A stretch of DNA of 64,000 bases from assembly GCA_963969595.1 (NCBI GenBank), contig OZ018408.1, forward strand, positions 39,246,108 to 39,310,107, given 5' to 3'. Below, in pieces: positions 58,228 through 64,000 of the stretch. Within the stretch, counting starts at the first letter, position 1. Every line of letters begins with the position of its first letter. This DNA comes from Neckera pumila. Taxonomy: Eukaryota; Streptophyta; Bryopsida; Hypnales; Neckeraceae. Below the pieces are notes generated by a model. It searched no databases, was not told the DNA's origin, and saw only the letters and a program-made list of their open reading frames with translations. Position numbers and translations under genes: made by a program.

Positions 58228-59133
58228 TTAATCCCTAAAGGCCCAAAGTTCCCTCAGGGGACACTTGGGATTTTGGACAAGCTCATGTGACCTGAAATTT
58301 TGGGCTGATTTTTGGAAACTTTTTTGGAAGATAAGGAATCACATTAGCTTTCTAAAAATATATATTTTTTTCAATCGATGCCTGGGAGCAAAAGTTATGC
58401 CATTCAAAGTCAAAAAAGCAACTCGCTGGCAGAAAATAAAAACTGTAAATTTTTTTTTTTTCTTTAAAATTTTTTTTTCTCAAAGATCATGTTTTTGTCT
58501 ACATTTGAAGCTTTTATTGGACTCATAATAAGAAAGGTATAGACAATCTTGTTTTTCAGGCAATCTAGCATCTTCTTTAAAAAACAACATACAAAATTCA
58601 TTTTTGAATGCAAATTTCAAATTTTTTCAATTTAAAAAAAAAGAAAAGTTCAAGCTTGTTTGCAAGAACAATCCCATGGTTGGGATTATGGTGTTTTAAT
58701 TCCACCTAAGTGCTATTAATGATTTAGTGTTTCATTCAATTTTGGACCTACTTCTACTTGACAATTTTTTTATATGTGAAAATCAAATTTTGATACTCTG
58801 AAATTTTTTCCCAACTCTCAACTCAAATGATCAACATAAAAAAATTTAACCCAATGGTATCTAGTGCAAGAAAAATCTACAATGGCCGTCAAAGTCATCT
58901 GAAATTGCAAGCCACAGTTCAAAAAAACTTCTTTTCCCAACTTCAAATGCTAGTATCTTCCAATCCGTTCGGTCAAACTTCATGAAAATTTTTTACATAT
59001 TTGAAGACAAGTGAAGTACAAGATCCTATGGTTAGATTCTAAAAAAAAATTACTTTTTTGGTTTCTTGAGTGATCGCAGCAGAAATGACAGTTTTCAGAG
59101 GTTTCGGAGCCAAAAAATGCCTTGGGCCTTTAA
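58228..59133. mobile_element. TTAA-family element with eroded right end
   Basis: TTAA at 58228-58231 with TCCCTAAAGGCCC. The right end reads GGGCCTTTAA with the AGGGG lost. The interior is nearly collinear with 55024-55950. The subterminal palindrome is TCCCtcaGGGGA. Confidence 0.75.
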
Positions 59134-59139
59134 TTTCAT

Positions 59140-59426
59140 ATTTTTTTGGTGACCTTAATTTCATAATTGACTTGTGAAAAGAAGATTGAAAGACTTAAAA
59201 TCATTTTCACAATTTTAACACCCTCACGATCAAACATTATAATCTTTCAATCCATAAGTGATATGGTTGTGTTTTCTCTTCATATGGGATCTCTAATATG
59301 TCTAGTTTGAATTTTTTTGGTTACAATTCAAAAAAAATTGATACAACTTATCAAAACGTTGTCCTTTTGTTCATTTAGAGCAAATTCGAAGAAGCTCAAA
59401 AAAGGCCTTCAGTACTTAGAGGTTAA
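59140..59426. mobile_element. TTAA-family end fragment, subfamily D
   Basis: Ends TACTTAGAGG then TTAA (59423-59426). Shares 'aatccataagtgatatggtt', 'gtgttttctcttcatatggg' and 'caacttatcaaaacgttg' with 29170-29556. It abuts the preceding element. Confidence 0.5.
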
Positions 59427-59435
59427 TGCCCTTGC

Positions 59436-59597
59436 TACCATAACATTCAGTAGCTTGTGTTGATGTTGCCTTGGTTCTACAGTGATGGTGTGCCTCTATA
59501 TCCTCCACCTGTCTAATTCATCAGTAACTACTGATGAAACACTGTTGGGGTGTGGAATATACCACACCATCACTGTAGAGCTACTGAATGTTATGTA
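59436..59597. mobile_element. Foldback element with ATAACATTCAGTAGCT ends
   Basis: The left terminus TA-CCATAACATTCAGTAGCT and right terminus AGCTACTGAATGTTATG-TA are inverted. Inner blocks 'tctacagtgatggtgtg' / 'caccatcactgtaga' also pair, so most of the 160 bp folds. A related but rearranged sequence lies at 56.23-56.40 kb. Confidence 0.7.
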
Positions 59598-60030
59598 CTG
59601 GCACACTGTGATGTATACAAATGCACAATTACGAAGAATTACTGGGAGCTTTCTCTCTTTTTATTCTTGCACAACACAATAGTTCAGTACAGTTCACATT
59701 CGGCAGCGAAGACGCATTCCTCCCGAGGTCATGAGTTTCGCCACAACCTCGCTCAAGGCGAGGCTCAAGGTCATACATCTAGCATGAAAGATGCCTCATA
59801 AATAGGGCGAATGTCTCTGTTCTAGAGGCATCGCGCGGAATGAACCTGCTTCGCTAATATACACTTCAATCAAATCCTTGTTGCCGTGGTGTTCGCCACG
59901 TTGCAACTAAAGATGGTATCAAAAAGACCACCTTCACCAAGAAATTCGACTGCAATCCCTACTTGAACAACTAATTACTCTATGATAACTAATTCTAACA
60001 GAAGTAAGAACAGGATCTTCACTAGGCGTG

Positions 60031-60630
60031 TCATTGGGCAGTACCTCGGGCAGTACCTCGGGCAGTGTGGTCTGTTGCCAGAGGGCTAGTCATGAGAGAC
60101 TGAAACTCTTTGAAATCGACCAACTGGTCCCCATCGGCGTCCACGCAGCTGATCATATACCGGCAATCGTCCATGGAGAGGTGGTCATCGCCAAGGCCGG
60201 ACAACACCCGGTGAAGCTCCCCGGCAGAGATGAACCCATCTTTGTCCGAGTCGAACACATCGAACGCTGACTGAAGAGCAGCGTCGACTTCTTCGTCGTC
60301 TCCTCCGGTTTTCGACGAACTCACAGGGGGTCTCTTGGAGTTCAAAGTGATGAACTCGAGCAGGTCGATTTCGCCGTCCCCGTTCGCATCCACGTCCTGT
60401 ATCATCTGATCCAACTCGGTTTCCGTCGGAGTCTCCCCGAGAGAGCGAAGGATTGTTCCGAGCTCCACTCGCGATATCTTCCCGTCACCGTTGATGTCGA
60501 ACATCTTGAAGGCTTCCGATAAATCCTTGTACACGTTCGCTGACAGGTCGAAGGCATTGAGCTCCGGTCGAGTAATGTTGGCATTGCTTACTTCCTCAAT
60601 CTCGAAACTACCAGAGATCGACACCGCCAT
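60031..60630 (-). CDS. Calmodulin-like (CML) EF-hand protein, 199 aa
   Basis: Intronless, minus strand, ATG at 60630, TGA at 60031-60033. Four EF-hand loops: D45-E56 (DINGDGKISRVE), D81-E92 (DANGDGEIDLLE), D127-E138 (DSDKDGFISAGE) and D164-E175 (DADGDQLVDFKE). Loop 4 has Gln169 where Gly is usual, as in the first CML of the window. The linker (about 98-115) is Lys/Ser then acidic. The N-terminus is acidic and differs from the two plus-strand CMLs. The C-terminus ends ARGTARGTAQ, encoded by a 12-bp tandem repeat at the stop codon. Predicted soluble calcium sensor; partner unknown. Confidence 0.93.
   Translation of the reverse strand: MAVSISGSFEIEEVSNANITRPELNAFDLSANVYKDLSEAFKMFDINGDGKISRVELGTILRSLGETPTETELDQMIQDVDANGDGEIDLLEFITLNSKRPPVSSSKTGGDDEEVDAALQSAFDVFDSDKDGFISAGELHRVLSGLGDDHLSMDDCRYMISCVDADGDQLVDFKEFQSLMTSPLATDHTARGTARGTAQ
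60036..60066. repeat. 12-bp tandem repeat at the CML stop codon
   Basis: 'gggcagtacctc' twice in exact succession (60036-60047, 60048-60059), then 'gggcagt'. On the coding strand it produces the repeated Ala-Arg-Gly-Thr at the C-terminus. Confidence 0.85.
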
Positions 60631-60860
60631 TGTAACGTACACCTCAAAGGTAGAATTCCGTTCCAAAACAGCTCACAGACACCGACAAAATCTCGTCACC
60701 GCTCTCTGCAGTAGCAGCAGAAACACAAAACTAATCGAACAGCGGTAAAAAGCTGATGCCAACAACCAAAGTTGACGAGCAATGCAAACTGGGGTAGGAG
60801 GAAAACTGAAGGGCTGAAATCGAATGATGGCACCATGCCCAGAGTCCCAGACACCAGCTC

Positions 60861-60868
60861 TTAAATAA
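60861..60868 (-). promoter_or_regulatory. Possible TATA box of the minus-strand CML gene
   Basis: On the minus strand 'ACTTATTTAAGAGC' lies about 230 bp before ATG 60630. It is TATA-like but not a perfect consensus. Inference only. Confidence 0.35.
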
Positions 60869-60899
60869 GTCGAATGGTTTTCGGCTTTAAACATTCCGC

Positions 60900-62866
60900 G
60901 AAGCTACCGAAGACGAAGCTTCGTTCAGAACTTTAGTGTGCTTCCTGTGCAGATAAGTTTCGTTGCAGTTACGGGATCTAGCAAAGATAGGCGTCAAGTT
61001 GCAGGAAGTGCAGCTGTGCAAACAGGGCCACCACTACACTATAATAGTGCTACGAGCCTTCTTCGGGAGGGTAAAAATTTGGGCCTCCAAATTCTTACTT
61101 CGGGGAAACGCAAGAACAAATTTTTTACCAAATTTTGAATTCATATTTGGAACTGAATCCTAGACTCCACTGAGACACAAGAAGTCACGAAATACAAAAT
61201 TGACAGCCCAAAATAGGGGGCAGATTTTTACATCCAGGAGTGACAAGTGTGGGAAAAAAATTAAAACATCTCACCCTCCCACTAAAGGCTCTTAGCACTA
61301 CAGTACAGTACTTCAGACAAATCCTGCAAATAGTTGCGGTGACTTGGGTCTGTTGGGACAGAACTCACACAGAAGCATCCTCGTCGTGAAGGGCCAAAGT
61401 GGACCACGCCGGACACGGGAATCGTGCGCCGAACGGGATCTCTGATTCCCTTCAGACCGCAATAACTGTACGGACGGTGGGATCCCTTCTCTTTGGGCAT
61501 CGTCCTTGGCCGAACGAACTTGCCTGGGACTCTCATTCCTGACCCCGCCAAATTAATTCACCCGGCCGGCCGGCCCCCTGTGATCACCGCCCGGTCCAGT
61601 CTGACTGCGAAAGGTCGAATCCAGTCAAGGAAGTGGGCCACCTGCGGTGGGTCCACCGAAAAGATGTCTACCTACCGCCTTGTTTGAAGAAGCACATATG
61701 GAATGAAACGGGCACGTAACTTCTCAAATAATGAAAAGGAGCTTGTACATCAATGGAATTTGTCCATGTGTTTAGAAAAAAAAAAAAAGGAGCTTGTACA
61801 ATCGAAGATTGGGATTCTGACTTAACTTACGAAGTCAATGTGCTTTTGTGCCGCCGAAAAATTCTACAGTTTGAAAACCTGCTGAAGCGGCATATTGTCA
61901 AACAAATAGCAGTGTTTCCTGCACTGTGCACGTTCAGTAAGCAGCGGACCAGGCATCTAATCTGCAAATCAAAGATCAGCTACAAGAATGCTTCTATTTC
62001 AGGTGATAATTTAAATGCTGGACGTAGTCAAGGACCTACTACTGGCATCCTTCTTTTCCAATGAAAGTTGATTCATTGGTTTTTAGATAGAACCAATTTT
62101 CTGTTGGCCCATAATCTGCGTGTATCAATGCATTAAGTCTGCGTTGCGCTGAGTTCGCTATCTTCACATCAGAGATTATGATGAGCAGATTTGCGGACTG
62201 ACTAAATCGAATGTAGATTCGAGATCAAATGTTTCATCATGACCGGGGATAGCTTGTGGAAGGAAGGAGATATTAATACCCCTGGGATTCATGAGTGTCG
62301 TTAGTACCTTACTGCTGCTTGTTACTGACTGCCGTTCTGCTCTAGATTCTCACGAATCCTTGCAATCTGGAGTACGAATTCAAACAAGCTGTTCATAGAG
62401 TACAAGGGTAATATCAGACATCAAACATCATTTTTATTAGTAACCTTGAATAACTGGACTCATAATCATGCGAACAATCATGTTTCCAATATCTCACTGG
62501 CTAAAGCAAATTTCGATGAGCCTGTAAAGTCTTTTCATTACGAAGCACTTTATACAATGGGTCCGAAGAATAATAAGGGGAAAACTTGAGCTGTGTGGTC
62601 TGCCATTTACCACACAGAAAAATAAATGAGTAGGTACACTGGGCATAATACCATGAGACCTACAATGTCACCAAATGATGTCCGTTAGGTTCCACCATCA
62701 CTTGCGCAAGTTCATCTAACCAGAGGTTAGACCATTAGACTAACCAGAGGTTAACTCTGTGAACTTTCCTCGTAGGACATGTGGACAGCCTAAATGAAAT
62801 GATACGCCTGGTGGAAGTAACCTCACCAGGCAGCGATCGAATGCCCACACATTAGTAAAGCAATTA
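60900..62866. other. Intergenic between CML and nodulin-like gene; no confident gene
   Basis: Open frames at 61282-61551 (minus; Arg/Pro/Ser-rich, TTG start) and 61753-62064 (plus; ATG start) show no known domain. A GC-rich patch with CCGGCCGGCCGG lies near 61561-61576. A direct repeat 'aaaggagcttgtaca' occurs near 61738 and 61787. The part next to 62867 must contain the 3' untranslated region of the nodulin-like gene. Confidence 0.35.
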
Positions 62867-63925
62867 CTACTCGCTATCCATTCGACTTTGCACAGGATGA
62901 CGGTGCCGATAGGCATCCGAGAAGCCACTAGACTTCAATACTGGGGACGTGATTGAAGCATCATCCTCTTGCTGTGATTCATGAGAGGCGACTAAGGGTG
63001 TATGCTCGCTTGGAATTCCCTTTGCTAGTACGTCCTTGGCCTGTTGCACTTTGTACATATCCATGTAGACCTTCCGGGTGCGAGCAATCAAACGAGTGAG
63101 TGCCAGACACCCACATGCACATACACTTGCCATCACCAAGAACGTCGACCTATATACCAGCAGACAGCATAAGAATCAGCTGCACAGCCGACTTCCATAA
63201 GCAAATCATCCCATAAACCAGCTTCATAAAAAAGAAAGAAAGACTCCCCCCGGCTTAAAAAGCAATTGCGAGCAATTTATACTGACCTGAAACATTGAGG
63301 ACCAGCACACTTTTGAGGCCCTGACAAAACCTGTCCTTCTGCTACTGCCGCAGCTAGAAGAGAAGCCACTTGCTGGTCGTATATATAGCCAGCAAGCTTT
63401 ACAGAGAGGAGGTACGAACCGACAGTAGCCGAGATGCTGCAATCAAGGGAATCAAGTTTCAGAGGAACTCAATATTTCACTAAGTCGAGTTGCTATGTAA
63501 AACAAGCGAGTCTTGACAAACAAATGCATGCAGCAGTATGATTAGAAGTACAAATTAAAGAGAACTAACTAAACCTGTTCAGTCCAGCAACGGATCTACA
63601 AAACCTTCCCGTGCTTTCAACCTTCCAGTATGACCACCTAACAAAATTCTTTGAACGTACATAGATTTATTCGCGTCTTATAAGAAAATCACTTTGATAT
63701 CAAGTTATTATGAAATGAACTCGGCACTTGAATATGGATATGATCAAGATCTGCAGATCACTCTTACAAGAAGTAGATAGTAGAAGGTGTCAAACCTAAG
63801 TGTATTGTAGAGAGCTCCAAAATTCTTCAACCCAAATAGCTCAGAAGACGTAGCTACCATCAATGTCCAGTGAGCTCCATGAGCCAATCCAACCAGAATG
63901 GAAGCCAGATATAGCATTGTTGGCA
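62867..63925 (-). CDS. Nodulin-like major-facilitator protein, last three exons (5' part beyond window)
   Basis: Exons on the minus strand: 63796-63925, 63287-63436 and 62867-63149, with GT-AG borders and agreeing phases; TAG at 62867-62869. They encode about 186 C-terminal residues. Recognisable pieces are LASILVGLAHGAHWTLMVAT (membrane helix), SELFGLKNFGALYNTL, ISATVGSYLLSVKLAGYIYD, a Cys-containing loop (CAGPQCFR), a last helix (STFLVMASVCACGCLAL) and a hydrophilic tail of about 70 residues. The SELFGLK..LYN and AGYIYD signatures are those of plant nodulin-like/MFS proteins (NFD4 type). These are multi-pass membrane proteins; the substrate is unknown. The first visible exon needs one base from an upstream exon past 64000, since an in-frame TGA lies just before the acceptor at 63926. 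Confidence 0.88.
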
Positions 63926-64000
63926 CTGATCACAAGTCCCAGCCAAACATTACGAGATAACCGAGTAACGTGCAACAGAGATAAATGAAAGGTTAGGTAC

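Noticed and set aside
61282..61551. Arg/Pro-rich minus-strand frame in the GC-rich patch
   Set aside because: TTG start, no domain, overlaps an equally open plus-strand frame; the composition alone keeps both frames open.
1..64000. tRNA, rRNA and CRISPR features
   Set aside because: I saw no convincing tRNA B-box/cloverleaf, no rRNA stretch and no spaced short repeat array. A dedicated tRNA scan could still find a diverged gene.

Overview
This window is nuclear DNA of a land plant. It carries spliced plant-type genes: a full-length ABCB (P-glycoprotein type) transporter, a mitochondrial ribosomal protein bL21 close to Arabidopsis NFD1, three calmodulin-like (CML) EF-hand genes, and the 3' end of a nodulin-like major-facilitator gene. 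Introns are short to medium with GT-AG borders. The intergenic DNA is very AT-rich and crowded with small non-coding transposons. I cannot place the species.

Layout: 1-11.3 kb is gene-free repeat DNA. It holds TTAA-bounded elements (one nested in a foldback element), a Stowaway element, a 190-bp-scale tandem repeat and a foldback element. 11.3-22.6 kb is the 15-exon ABCB gene on the minus strand; its joined exons give 1293 codons without a break. 24.4-27.1 kb is the 5-exon bL21m gene on the plus strand, divergent from ABCB. 27.1-39.6 kb is repeats, plus a more GC-rich segment (32.4-35.0 kb) with hairpins and simple repeats but no recognisable gene. 40.25-44.5 kb holds two intronless CML genes in tandem. 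45.5-59.6 kb is again transposon-rich. 60.0-60.6 kb is a third intronless CML gene (minus strand). 62.9-63.9 kb is the last three exons of the nodulin-like transporter (minus strand), running off the right edge.

The most interesting signal is a large family of roughly 0.6-1.0 kb non-coding elements. Each is bounded by TTAA and has short inverted termini of the type CCCCTAAAGG...CCTTTAGGGG. One copy (3819-4763) sits inside a foldback copy whose opposite arm keeps the unfilled site. This shows insertion at TTAA with a duplicated TTAA, the hallmark of the piggyBac superfamily. No transposase is encoded here. Three other terminal-inverted-repeat systems are visible: a TA-flanked family with CACTRAATAG ends, a hAT-like 274-bp element with an 8-bp target duplication nested in one of those, and a 445-bp TA-flanked element with 24-bp termini.

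The genes do not form one pathway. ABCB exports substrates at the plasma membrane, bL21m works in mitochondrial translation, and the CMLs are calcium sensors. Only the CML set is a local family: two in tandem and one inverted about 16 kb away, all sharing the same unusual fourth EF-hand.
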